This document shows positions 45,105 to 56,399 of a stretch of 64,000 bases of DNA, one piece after another. Under the pieces are notes generated by a model. It saw only the letters and a list, made by a program, of their open reading frames with translations, was not told the DNA's origin and made no database searches. Source of the stretch: Hemerocallis citrina (Eukaryota; Streptophyta; Magnoliopsida; Asparagales; Asphodelaceae); the NCBI GenBank assembly GCA_017893485.1, contig CM030359.1:30880430-30944429 (forward strand), given 5' to 3'. The position numbers were made by a program, and so were the translations under genes. The number at the start of each line of letters is the position of its first letter. The stretch's first letter is position 1.

Positions 45105-48094
45105 TGTAACACCCTGGATTTTCAAATCTTATTTTTATTTGGAGTTGTTTTATTTTTACGTGTTGTGCATGTAAAAGTTTATGCATGCATTTCTCTAAAA
45201 TATTTCATGAATTAGTAATCCCCATTTATTTTCTTAGAAGCCTAATTTAATCCTAAGCTTAATTTGTCTCTTTGTAGCCCACATTAGTTAATTAATTAAT
45301 TAAATTAGTAGAGCCCATAGTCTCTTGGCCCATTTGTGAGCCCATGTAATTTAATTAATCTTTATTTTAGTCTAACTTGTAGTGTAGACTCAAATAATAG
45401 ACAATTAATTAATTATCATGTACAACTTGTGAGTGGGAGACACTAGGGTAACACGTGCATGCACAAGAGTGTGCAAAACACACCCTTGGAGAGAGGCCGG
45501 ATTATGCATGAGTGGAGAAGGGAATGGGAGTAGTGGTGAGGTGGTTATCTCATTCATGGATAGTTATGGCAACTTCCAAACTAATCCTAGCCCTTAATCC
45601 CTAACTATTTGATCTAATCTTAGTCATTCAATCCACCCAAAATTATGTATAAATACCCCCCCCCCTACATTAGTATATTCATACCTAATCTATATAAAAA
45701 AAAGGACAAAGAAATACAATTAGAGAGTAAAAGATTGAGAGTTAGTGTGTTCAAAAGATTGAGAGTTGTGTTGTGTGTTCCCATTTGGTGGTCGATTTTT
45801 CAAGATAGCAAGGAGGCTCAGGTTTGCTTCAAGACGAGGAGGAGACGACTTGCGGTGGTTCAAACTAGGAAGAGAAGGCCTCTTTTGATCAATCTAAGAA
45901 TTCTTAGGAGTACATTCATTTTCTCTCAAATAAGGTAGGCAATTTTCTCTACTTCTAAGTAGTACAATGCTAGGTTTTGTGCTAATCATGTTAGAATAAA
46001 TAGATGAAAATATTGCACTTTGATAATACCATGATTAAGGTGAAAATGGAACATATGTGAAATTGCATGAAATGAATAAGTGAACTTGATTGAATGATAT
46101 GTTTGTTGTTGTGATATATGGATATTAATCTAGCATGCTAAATTAGAATGAATGTTTCTCCATGTCGAAATATGTGTGTTTATGGAAAAAGTGCAATTTT
46201 AGGAATTGTGTTTATGTGAAAAATGCTAATTGTAAGAATCTCTACATTATTAAAATATGATTGGTTAGTAAATTATGCTTATCGTGATTGATGGTAAATA
46301 ATCCTAAAGTTGTATGTTAATTATTGAGAGAAATGAGGTACTTTATATGGAAAATGAGAGTTAAATGGTGTTTTGAAAATCTTGAGTTACTGTATAAATT
46401 CCAAATTTCAGATTTATTTGCTGAACAGACGACCGTATATGTCTTAACAGTCGACTGTCCAGACTATTTATTTTCGAGTTTTAAATCACTGCAGAACAGT
46501 TGACCGACTATGTCTTAACAGCCGACTGTCCTGATTATTTATTTTCGAGTTTAATCCTCACAGAACAGTCGACCAACTATGTCCTAATAGTCGGCTGTCC
46601 TGACTATCTTAATTTTTGAATTTTAATCATCGCAGAGCAGTCAACCGACTGTGCTTTAACAGTCGACTGTCCTGACGATTAAATTGATATCCATATTTCA
46701 TGAGATAGTTTTATATAATAATTTTCTATAATCCTTGGCCTAGTTTAAAGGAGAAATTGAGACCATTTTGCAAGAAAGAACTTATTATAAATTTTTAAAG
46801 CGTCTTTGGATAAAGAAAAGTGTATTGTTTAAAAAAGTTCAAAAAGAGATTTTTTTGATAAAAAGGAAAATTGAAAGTATGAATGTTTGATTTAGTACTG
46901 ACAAATAGAATAAGAGAATGATGTAGAAAGAATGAATTATGAATGTGATAAGTTAGAAAATGAAGTTATTTGTCTAATGCATAAAATCGTACATGAAAGT
47001 GAAATCAAATATCATGATGAATTATGAAAAGTATTATGAATATGAATACACAAATTTATGAACATGAAATGAGATTTTGAACTAGAGGTTAGCTATGTCC
47101 TATTACCGGTAATTGAATGAATTATAATTATTGAGATGAACTATTGAGATGAAAGACCAAGATGGTCAAGTTGTTGATTAAGACCGATATAGAGGAAAGA
47201 GCAAACTCTAGGGGTTGATTTTTATTCATGATTCAAATAAACTTAGGATTTAGATACATAGTGGTGATGTGACGAAAGTGAGAGAAAAAACGAGTATGAG
47301 GGCCATCAGATTGGCGGTGTGAGAGTGATTCACAGACTGCCTGTTTGATGCGTCATGACATAGCGTGAGCACTACTCCGGAATTATCGTCCCGGTGGCGA
47401 CGCTTGTGGGGTGTTTGGTGACTACGGGTGGTGCCATCGTTCCATGGCGGAGGTTGAATTATCCATAGTCTGCCTGCTTGATGCAGCATGTCAGTGTGTG
47501 GGATTCCCCTCCAGACTGCCTGGACATGAGCTCGTAGATCATAGAACATCTAGGATACTTACCGTAGTTACCATACTAGTTTAAGTCATGACAAGGGATT
47601 GAACCCTATAAGATGAAGTACGATTAAGGGCTTGCCCTCAGACCTATGTAGTATGGGATGCATAGAATCCGAGCAAGTGCGCATTAGTGTCATATAACAT
47701 AACAACTGCATTAAGGACTAAGTGCACAGCACAACACGACATCTATAGGATAGTCCTCGTAGTTTTGCTTGTGACAAGTGTGTGCTTTCTAAGTAAGAGA
47801 AAATTGATGTTTTATATCCTTACGTCAGTTGAATGAACTGACGAGCCCACAGTGTCTATGCAGGATAAGGATGTTGACAAGATTAAATTATGCATGCTAC
47901 TTAAAGAATATTTCAAGTGTTGTACTTTTTATTCATGTAATTATTGTAAATAACTTCTGCTGTTTAAATGCAATTCAAGTTGTAACTCTGATGTAAATTA
48001 AAGTTTTAAATTTTCTTGTAAATTTGTACGAAGAGAAGTGTAAAGATCCTGTGGAACTTCGAATTCAACCTGTTTTGGAATTTGGGGTGTTACA
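45105..48094 (+). repeat. 5' LTR of element G
   Basis: 2990 bp, beginning TGTAACACCCTGG and ending TTTGGGGTGTTACA. TATA box TGTATAAATACCCC near 45645-45658, followed by a C-rich run and a purine-rich leader. It contains a fourfold 70-bp repeat (46423-46683) and a CTGAC-type stem near 47826-47845. Confidence 0.94.
46423..46683 (+). repeat. 70-bp tandem repeat, four units, in the 5' LTR of G
   Basis: Units start at GAACAG or GAGCAG near 46423, 46494, 46563 and 46635 (spacings 71, 69, 72). Each has two CAGTCGACC/AGTCGACTGT-like motifs. The perfect 12-base palindrome ACAGTCGACTGT occurs at 46447-46458 and 46659-46670. Confidence 0.9.
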
Positions 48095-48097
48095 GAG

Positions 48098-48110
48098 TGG
48101 TATCAGAGCC
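48098..48110 (+). other. Primer-binding site of element G
   Basis: TGGTATCAGAGCC, three bases after the 5' LTR. It is an exact complement to the 3' end of initiator tRNA-Met. Confidence 0.95.
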
Positions 48111-48253
48111 ACGTGTCCAAGTAGTAGAAATTTATAAGGAACGACACCCTAGAAGTGGACATTAGAGCGTGTGTTGAGTCTAGAGATTTAAATGTAAGTC
48201 ACTTACATTTGTTTTGCTCTATGATTTATGCTTCTTCTTCTCCTTTCTCTAAG

Positions 48254-48661
48254 ATGGCAGACCACTTCGACCCAGCTGGAGATGATGATTGGCACATAGT
48301 TGAGGAGGATTACTACCCCGGGCAAGCTGATTCCGACGAAGAAGATCCTGAAGAATTCGAAGAGGAATGGCCTGAGTCCACAGAGATCACTTCACCTCCG
48401 AATTCATCTGATGATTCCTCCGACGAGGAAGAACCAGTTCCGAGTAGTCTCATTGTGTCTCTTCAGAGGCAGGCTGAGACTCAGAGGGAGAGAGCAGAGT
48501 TGTTGCAGGCACAGTGTGCAAAGTGCAAGGAGAGCATTGCCACGCTTAGTCATCATGTTTGGAAAATCAAGAAGAGGAAAAACATGTACGATGTACTGAA
48601 GGAGGAAGTGGAGGAACTACGGGAAGAGCTTCGTGAAGCCAAGAGGAACCGTAGGAACTAG
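48254..48661 (+). CDS. Additional ORF of element G: acidic, coiled-coil protein upstream of gag
   Basis: Uninterrupted 135-codon frame between the primer site and gag. The ATG at 48254 (MADHFDPAGDDDWHIVEED) was chosen because the protein proper begins there; the frame itself is open from 48155. Residues about 15-70 are very acidic with Ser/Asp/Glu runs. Residues about 75-135 form a likely coiled coil (SLQRQAETQRERAELLQAQ, then LKEEVEELREELREAKRNR). It contains one CxxC-like pair (QCAKCKE). The protein is not recognised. It lacks the stops that riddle gag-pol next door. It could be a true extra gene of this family or simply a short survivor. Confidence 0.6.
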   Translation: MADHFDPAGDDDWHIVEEDYYPGQADSDEEDPEEFEEEWPESTEITSPPNSSDDSSDEEEPVPSSLIVSLQRQAETQRERAELLQAQCAKCKESIATLSHHVWKIKKRKNMYDVLKEEVEELREELREAKRNRRN

Positions 48662-48804
48662 ACTGTTGTATCATCTTATTGCTTTTATTTGATGTCAGAA
48701 ATGTTTTAAATTCGAATGTATACAGTTTGAAATTCAATGAAATGAAAATTTAATTTAAATTCATATTTTCTACTTCGAATTTAATGGATCTTTTGCCTCA
48801 GAAT

Positions 48805-51800
48805 ATGGCTAGAAGAAGAGCTTGAAATGGTGAAGGTCTGGACTTGGAAACGGAATTAGCGAGGGTCTATCAGACACTCAATATCGTTTCCATGAATCAG
48901 AAACAAGGGAGAGTGCCTGTGAATCCAGTACCCGAAGCAATCAAACTCATGGAATCATTCAAACGGATGAAACCACCGGTGTTTGAGGGAAAGTCAGACC
49001 CTGACGCGGCTGACAATTGGATCCGACAGATCGAGACTATCTTCGAAGTCTTGGAGACTCCGGAGGGTAGTAAGGTGAAGTTGGCGGCACTGCAGTTCGA
49101 GAAGGATGCTGCTATTTGGTGGTAGTCGATGAAGCGGATGATGGGAGATATTGTCTTTGGCTGGGAGAAATTTTTGGAGGAATTCCGCAGTCATTATTTT
49201 TCATCAGACGTCCAGGAGAAAAAAGCCATGAAATTTCTGGTACTGCAGCAGGGCGGCATGTCGGTTAGAGAGTATGAGATGAGGTTCAATCAACTCTCGA
49301 GGTATGCTCCCGAATTGGTGATGGACGAGGCAAAGAAGGCTCGAAAGTTCGAGCATGGTTTAAGGTCAAGTCTGAGATCCAAGATGATACCTCTCGGTAT
49401 CAGGAGGTTTGACAAGTTGGTCAAACGAGCTGCAGCTACGGAGAAGAACAGGGAGCAGTTCCACGTTGTTCAGAATCAGAGGAACAACTGGAATGTAGGG
49501 AAGAGGCCCGCAGTTTCTGGCAATGTCAGGGAACAGCCGCCGGCCCAAAGGTTCAAACCGACTGGAGCGAATGCAGTTAGTGTGGCAGGAAGACCCGGGA
49601 ATGCATGGGTGAGACCTCCTGTGGTGACTTGTTATAACTGTGGGGAGACATGTCACTTCCGATCCCAGTGCCCTAAGCTGCAAGATGTCGTCCGAAAGGG
49701 ACCAACTCAGCAGGCTGGGAAGAAGCCGTACCAGTAGGGGCGAGTATTTGCCTTGACTGAAGCTGACGCTGATGAGGTGGATCACGTCATCACTGGTACG
49801 AGAGAGGATGTTTAAGAGTGTTTTCTGTTGTTTCTTTTTTCCGCTTTTATAGTGAACTGTTATGTAACGAGTGTGTATTATGTAATAGGAGAATTTTATT
49901 TGAATGGAAAGAAAGCTATTGTTTTGTTTGATACTGGGTCCTCACATACTTTTGTGTCACCTAAGTTTGCTAAAGTTTTAGGAGTCGAACCGAAAATCTT
50001 GCCAGGCAAGGTTTTAGCAGTAGCTAATCCATCAGGGGAGACTTTAACCACTGATCGGTACTATGCAGACTGCGAGATCGTAATTGGAGATAGAATTTTT
50101 GGGATTGATCTGATCGAGCTGAATGTCTTGGGAGTCGATGTTATCATTCGCATTGATTGGATGTCAGTGTACAGTGCAAGCATCGAGTGCAAGACCAAAG
50201 AAGTAACAGTGAAGGCTCCAGGTGGACCTAAAGACACTTTCCAAGGGAAGAGGAGATTTTCAGGCTTGGTTGCTGCTATTAGCGAAAAGAAGGGGATTCC
50301 TGCAGGGGTGCAGTAAATTCCAGTGGTTCGGGATTATCCGACAGTATTCTTGAAAGATTTGCCTGGGTTACCCCCGCATCGTGATGTAAAGGTCAGCATC
50401 ACTATTCAGCCAGGGAGTGCACCTATTTCCAAGGCACCATATAGGGTGGTGCCTGTGGAGCAGGATGAGATCAAACGACAAATTGAGGAACTATTGGAAA
50501 AAGGCATTATTCAACCGAGTGCGTCACCTTAGGGAACACCGGTGCTGTTGGTAAAGAAAAAGGATGGTTCGATGAGGATGTGCATCAATTACCGAGTGCT
50601 GAATAAGGTCACTGTTCAGAACAAGTATCCTATTCCGCAAATTGATAACTTGTTCGATCGTCTACAAGGAGCAGCTGTTTTCTCCAAAATAGATCTTCGA
50701 CCAGGATACATCAAGTTCAAGTGAAAGCTAAAGATGTGCATAAGACTGCATTCAGAACTCGACACGGGCATTACAAATTCTTAGTTATGCCGTTTGGAGT
50801 GATGAATGCACCTGCAATTTTCATGGTTATGATGAACAGAGTTCTGAGACCATTTATTGATTCTTTCATCGTGTTGTTTATCGACAATATTCTTGTTTAC
50901 TCCAAGTCCGAGGAGGAGCACACGGAGCATCTGGTAGAAGTTCTGGGGAAGCATCAGGAGCATGAGTTGTATGCCAAGTTGTCTAAGTGCGATTTTTGAA
51001 AATCTGAGGTGGCATTCCTAGGTCACATCCTTTCTAAGGAGGGAGTGGCAACTGATCCTCAGAAGATAGAGGCAGTGAGGGATTGGGCAAGGCCTACTAT
51101 AGTGAACAAAATCACGAGTTTTCTTGGACTAACTGGATACTACAGGAGGTTTATCCAGGGCTATGCTCAGATAGCCGTGCCACTCACTGGTCTGACCAAG
51201 AAGAATATGAACTTCAAATGGACTGAGTAGTGCAAGGCGAGCTTTCAAGAGTTGAAAGAGAGGCTGACTACCGCTCCTATTTTAGCTTTGCCTAGAGCAG
51301 GTATTGAGTACGATGTCTACTGCGATGCTTCACATCGTGGGCTTAGTTGTGTCTTAATGCAAAAAGGGAAAGTGATCGTTTATGGGTCTAGGCAACTAAG
51401 ACCGCATAAGAAGATATTCAACTCATGATCTGGAGTTGGCTGTGATTATCTTCGCCTTGAAGCAATGGATTCATTACGTGTAATGGTGAGAAGCTAAACA
51501 TGTACACAGACCACAAAAGCTTAAAGTACATCTATCAACAGATTGATCTGAATTTGAGGCAAAGGAGATGGCTGGATATGCTTGAGGACATTCGTCCGGA
51601 GATTAAGTACCATCCTGGAAAGGCTAATGTTATTGCTGATGCACTTAGCCGCAAGAGCAGCCTGGCTAGTTCGATTATAACTCAGAGGTAGCTGGCAGAG
51701 GAGTTGGATCGAGCTAGTATTGAAGTTGTTCTGCAAGGCTTGGGATCATCTTTAGCTCAGTTGAGGCTTCAACCAACGCTGAATGAAAGGATTATCACAA

Positions 51801-53202
51801 GTCAGAAGAAAGATGCAGAGATTCAGAAGTTGAAGGAGTAGGTTGGTGCTGGCAAGTTGTCAGAGTTCCAGATCAAGGATGAGGTGTTGTGGTTCGAAGA
51901 AAGGTTGTGTGTTACGGATCAAGCAGAATTGTGGGAGAGCATTCTTCAGGAGGCACATGCTACTCTTTTGTCTATATATCCTGGGAGTACCAAGATGTAC
52001 AAGGACATTAAGCAACATTTCTGGTGGTCAGGTTTGAAGCGGGATGTGGCCGTGTTCGTGATGAAGTGTGAGGTCTGTCAACAGGTCAAAGCCGATAATC
52101 AGAAACCTGGAGGTCTATTGTAACTGTTACCTATTCCGAAATGGAAGTGGGACATTATCAGTATGGATTTCATTATGGGCTTGCCCAAGAGTTCAAAGGG
52201 CAACGATACGATTTGGGTTATAGTCGATCGACTAACCAAGTCCGCTCACTTCTTGGCGATGAAACTCACTGCATCGATGGACAAGTTAGCTGAGCTATAT
52301 GTTGATGAGATCGTCATGCTTCATGGTGTTCCGTTAAACATTGTGTCTGATCGAGATGTGAGGTTTACTTCACATTTGTGGAAGAGTCTTCAGACAGCTC
52401 TGGGTACCAAGATGGATTTTAGCACTGCATTTCATCCGCAGACCGATGGGCAGACCGAGGGAGTCAACTGTATTCTTGAGGATATGCTTCGATGTTGTGT
52501 ACTAGACTTTGGAGGCAGTTGGGAAAGTCACTTAGCTCTGGTGGAGTTTGCCTACAACAACAGTTTTCAGACTAGTATTAGGATGGCGCCGTACGAAACT
52601 CTGTATGGCAGGAAGTGCAGAACACCTATTTGTTGGTTTGAAGTTGGGGAGCGGCAGATGTTTAGGCCTGAGATCGTGCAGCAGACCTCTGAAAAGATCA
52701 ATCTGATCAGGAAGAGGTTGGTGGATACTCAGAGTAGGCAGAAGAGCTATGCAGACAACCAAAGGAGGGACCTTGAGTTTGAGGTTGGTGACTTTGTCTT
52801 TCTGAAAGTTTCACCTAGCAAGGGTGTGATCCGATTTGGCAAGAGTGGGAAGTTAGCCTCGAGGTTCATAGGCCTGTATAAGATATTAAAGATGATTAGG
52901 AAAATTGCTTACCGGTTGGAGTTGCCAGAAGAGTTGTCTTAGGTGCACAATGTTTTTCACGTGTCTATGCTGAGAGGTTACATTCCAGATCCGAGTCATC
53001 ATTTGCCCGATGTGTCGGAGGGTTTGCAGTTGGATCTGGTTACATTGAGCTTCCGATTGAGATTGTCGATCGTCCGGAGAAAGTCTTGAGGAATAAGATG
53101 ATACCGATGGTCAAAGTAGTCTGGAGAAACCAGTTGGTTGAAGATGCTACTTGGGAATCTGAGGAGAGGATGACGAAAGATCTTCCTGAGCTCTTTGTTT
53201 GA
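48805..53202 (+). pseudogene. gag-pol: gag-pol polyprotein of element G, broken
   Basis: Start ATG 48805 (MARRRA, then TGA). Gag: KPPVFEGKSDPDAADNWIRQ, FLEEFRSHYFSSDVQEKKAM, and knuckle CYNCGETCHFRSQC near 49630. Protease: VLFDTGSSHTFVSPKFAK near 49930. Reverse transcriptase: [42 protein letters not shown] and FIDNILVYS, the last with Asn for the second catalytic Asp (near 50880). RNase H: VYCDASHRGLSCVLMQKGK. Integrase: zinc-binding region (second His changed to Tyr, SIYPGSTKMY), core with [23 protein letters not shown] and [12 protein letters not shown]-terminal chromodomain: MIPMVKVVWRNQL and DATWESEERMTKDLPELF. Stops include 49123, 50530, 50996, 51228, 51688, 51839 and 52940. Frameshifts lie near 50720, 51410 and 53030. 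Confidence 0.93.
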
Positions 53203-53294
53203 TTTATATCTTCTTTTCTTTCTTCTTTCAATTCTTCTTGTTGTATTTCTGTTTTCTCACTCTTTAAGTGTAGTTTCAAGGACGGAACTATTCT

Positions 53295-53307
53295 AAAGAG
53301 GGAGTAC
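53295..53307 (+). other. Polypurine tract of element G
   Basis: AAAGAGGGAGTAC immediately before the 3' LTR, the usual place for the plus-strand primer. Confidence 0.82.
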
Positions 53308-56296
53308 TGTAACATCCTGGATTTTCAAATCTTATTTTTATTTGGAGTTGTTTGATTTTTACGTGTTGTGCACGTAAAAATTTATGCATGCATTTCTCTA
53401 AAATATTTCATGAATTAGTAATCCACATTTATTTTCTTAGAAGCCTAATTTAATCCTAAGCTTAATTTGTCTCTTTGTAGCCCACATTAGTTAATTAATT
53501 AATTAAATTAGTAGAGCCCATAGTCTCTTGGCCCATTTGTGAGCCCATGTAATTTAATTAATCTTTATTTTAGTCTAACTTGTAGTGTAGACTCAAATAA
53601 TAGACAATTAATTAATTACCATGTATAACTTGTGAGTGGGGGACACTAGGGTAACACGTGCATGCACAAGAGTGTGCAAAACACACCCTTGGAGTGAGGC
53701 CGGATTATGCATGAGTGGAGAAGGGAATAGGAGTAGTGGTGAGGTGGTTATCTCATTCAAGGGTGGTTAGGGCAACTTCCAAACTAATCCTAGCCCTTAT
53801 TCCCTAACTATTTGATCTAATCTTAGCCATTCAATCCACCCAAATTTATGTATAAATACCCCCCCTATATTAGTATATTCACACCTAATCTATATCAAAA
53901 AACAAAACACGAAAAAAGACCAAGAAATACAATTAAAGAGTAAAAGATTGAGAGTTAGTGAGTTCAAAAGATTGAGAGTCGTGTTGTACGTTCCCATTTG
54001 GTGGCCGGTTTTTCAAGAGAGCAAGGAGGCTCGGGTTTGCTTCAAGATGAGGAGGAGACGACTTGCGGTGGCTCAAACTAGGAGGAGAATGCCTGTTTTG
54101 ATCAATCTAGGAATTATTAGGAGTACATTCATTTTCTCTCCAATAAAGTGGGCAATTTTCTCTACTTCTAAGTAGTACCATGCTAGGTTTGTGCTAATCA
54201 TGTTAGAATAAAATGATGAAAATATTGCTCTTTGATAATATCATGATTAAGGTGAAAATGGAACATATGTGAAATTACATGAAATGAATAAGTGAACTTG
54301 ATTGAATGATATGTTTGTTGTTGTGATATTTGGATATTAATCTTGCTTGCTAAATTAGAATGAATGTTTCTCCATGTCGAAATATGTGTGTTTATGGAAA
54401 AAGTGCAATTTTAGGAATTGTGTTTATGTGAAAAATGCTAATTGTAAGAATCTCTACATTATTAAAATAAGATTGGTTAGTAAATTATGCTTATTGTGAT
54501 TGATGCTAAATAATCCTAAAGTTGTATGTTAATTGTTGAGAGAAATGAGGTACTTTATATGGAAAATGAGAGTTAAATGGTGTTTTGAAAATCTTGAGTT
54601 ACTATATAAATTCCAAATTTCGGATTTTAGTTGCTGAGCAGTCGACCGTATATGTCTTAACAGTCGGCTGTCCAGACTGTTTATTTTCGAGTTTTAAATC
54701 ATCGCAGAACAGTCGACCGACTATGTCTTAACAGCAGACTGTCCTGACTGTTTATTTTCGAGTTTAATCCTCGTGGAACAGCCGACCGACTATGTCCTGA
54801 CTATCTTAATTTTCGAATTTTAATCATCGCAAAGCAGTCGACCGACTGTGCTTTAACAGTCGACTATCCTGACGATTAAATTGATATCCAGATTTCATGA
54901 GATAGTTTTCTATAATAATTTTCTATAACCCTTGGCCTAGTGTAAATGGGAAATTGAGACTATTTTGCAAGAAAGAACTTATTATAAATTGTTAGTTTAA
55001 ACCGTCTTTGGATAAAGAAAAGTGTATTATTTAAAAGAGTTCGAAAAAAGATTTTTTTGATAAAATGGAAAAATGAAAGTTTGAATGTTTGATTTAGTAC
55101 TGACAAAGAGAATAAGTGAATGATGTGGAAAGAATGAATTATGAATGTGACAAGTTAGAAAATGAAGTTATTTGTCTTATGCATAAAATCGTACATGAAA
55201 GTGAAATCAAATATCATGGTGAATTATGAAAAGTCATATGAATATGAATACACAAATTTATGAACATGAAATGAGATTTTGAACTAGAGGGTAGCTAAGT
55301 CCTATTACCGGCAATTGAATGAATTATAATTATTGAGATGAACTATTGAGATGAAAGACCAAGATGGTCAAGTTGTTGATTAAGACCAGTATAGAGGAAA
55401 GAGCAAACTCTAGGGGTTGATTTTTATTCATGATTCAAATAAACTAAGGATTTAGATACATAATGGTGATGTGACGAAAGTGAAAGAAAAACACGAGTAT
55501 GAGGGACATCGGATTGGCGGTGTGAGAGTGATTCACAGACTGCCTGCTTAATGCGTCATGACATGGCGTGAGCACTACTCCAGAATTATCATCCCGGTGG
55601 CGGCGCTTGTGGGGTGTTTGGTGACTACGGGTGGTACCATCGTTCCATGGCGGAGGTTGAATTATCCATAGTCTGCCTGCTTGATGCATCATGTCAGTGT
55701 GTGGGATTCCCCTCCAGACTGCCTGGATATGGGCTCGAGGATCATAGAACATCTAGGATACTTATCGTAGTTACCTTAGTAGTTTAAGTCATGATAAGGG
55801 ATTGAACCCTATAAGATGATGTACGATTAAGGGCTTTCCCTCGGACCTATGTAGTATGGGATGCATAGAATCCGAACAAGTACGCATTAGTGTCATATAA
55901 CATAACAACTGCATTAAGGACTATGTGCACAGCACAACACGACATCTATAGGATAGTCCCCGTAGTTTTGCTTGTGAAAAGTGTGTGCTTTCTAAGTAAG
56001 AGAAAATTGATATTTTATATCCTTGTGTCATTTGAATGAACTGACGAGCCCATAGTTTTATGCAGGATAAAGAGGTTGACAAGATTAAAGTATGCATGCT
56101 GCTTAAAGAATGTTTCAAGTGTTTTACTTTTTATTCATGTAATTATTGTAAATGACTTCCGCTATTTAAATGCAATTCAAGTTGTAACTCTGATGTAAAT
56201 TAATATTTTAAATTTCCTTGTAAATTTGCATGAAGAGAAGTGTAAAGATCCTGTGGAACTTGGAATTCAGTCTGTTTTGGAATTCGGGGTGTTACA
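53308..56296 (+). repeat. 3' LTR of element G
   Basis: 2989 bp, beginning TGTAACATCCTGG and ending TTCGGGGTGTTACA. It is colinear with the 5' LTR throughout, with scattered substitutions and a small deletion in the third unit of the internal repeat (near 54800). Confidence 0.94.
54633..54880 (+). repeat. The same 70-bp tandem repeat in the 3' LTR of G
   Basis: Four units as in the 5' LTR. The third has lost about 16 bases between two GTCCT-like motifs (near 54795-54805), consistent with slippage or a small deletion after insertion. Confidence 0.88.
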
Positions 56297-56399
56297 TGCT
56301 GTTACGTCGAGTGTGACAATTCCTTCAACTTGGACAGGTGCACTAGAGGAGTCATGAAGTGTATAACTAGCTGGCTTGAGTCGGTCCTGAAAGAACTTG

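Larger units (their letters stand above)
45105..56296 (+). mobile_element. Element G: Tekay-type chromovirus (Ty3/gypsy), complete but inactivated, 11.2 kb
   Basis: Two LTRs (45105-48094 and 53308-56296), flanked by TGCTG at 45100-45104 and 56297-56301. Internal order: primer site, an additional ORF (48254-48661), gag-protease-reverse transcriptase-RNase H-integrase in what was one long frame (48805-53200), a chromodomain end, and a polypurine tract. The chromodomain and the long LTRs fit the Tekay/Del group. Insertion was into the protease region of element F. The LTR pair differs at a few percent of positions by eye, so G is not very recent. Confidence 0.93.

Noticed and set aside
45645..45938. 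Basic 97-codon frame in the LTR of G, also partly present near 53948
   Set aside because: It lies in the transcribed leader, is not conserved in length between the two LTRs and shows no domain.
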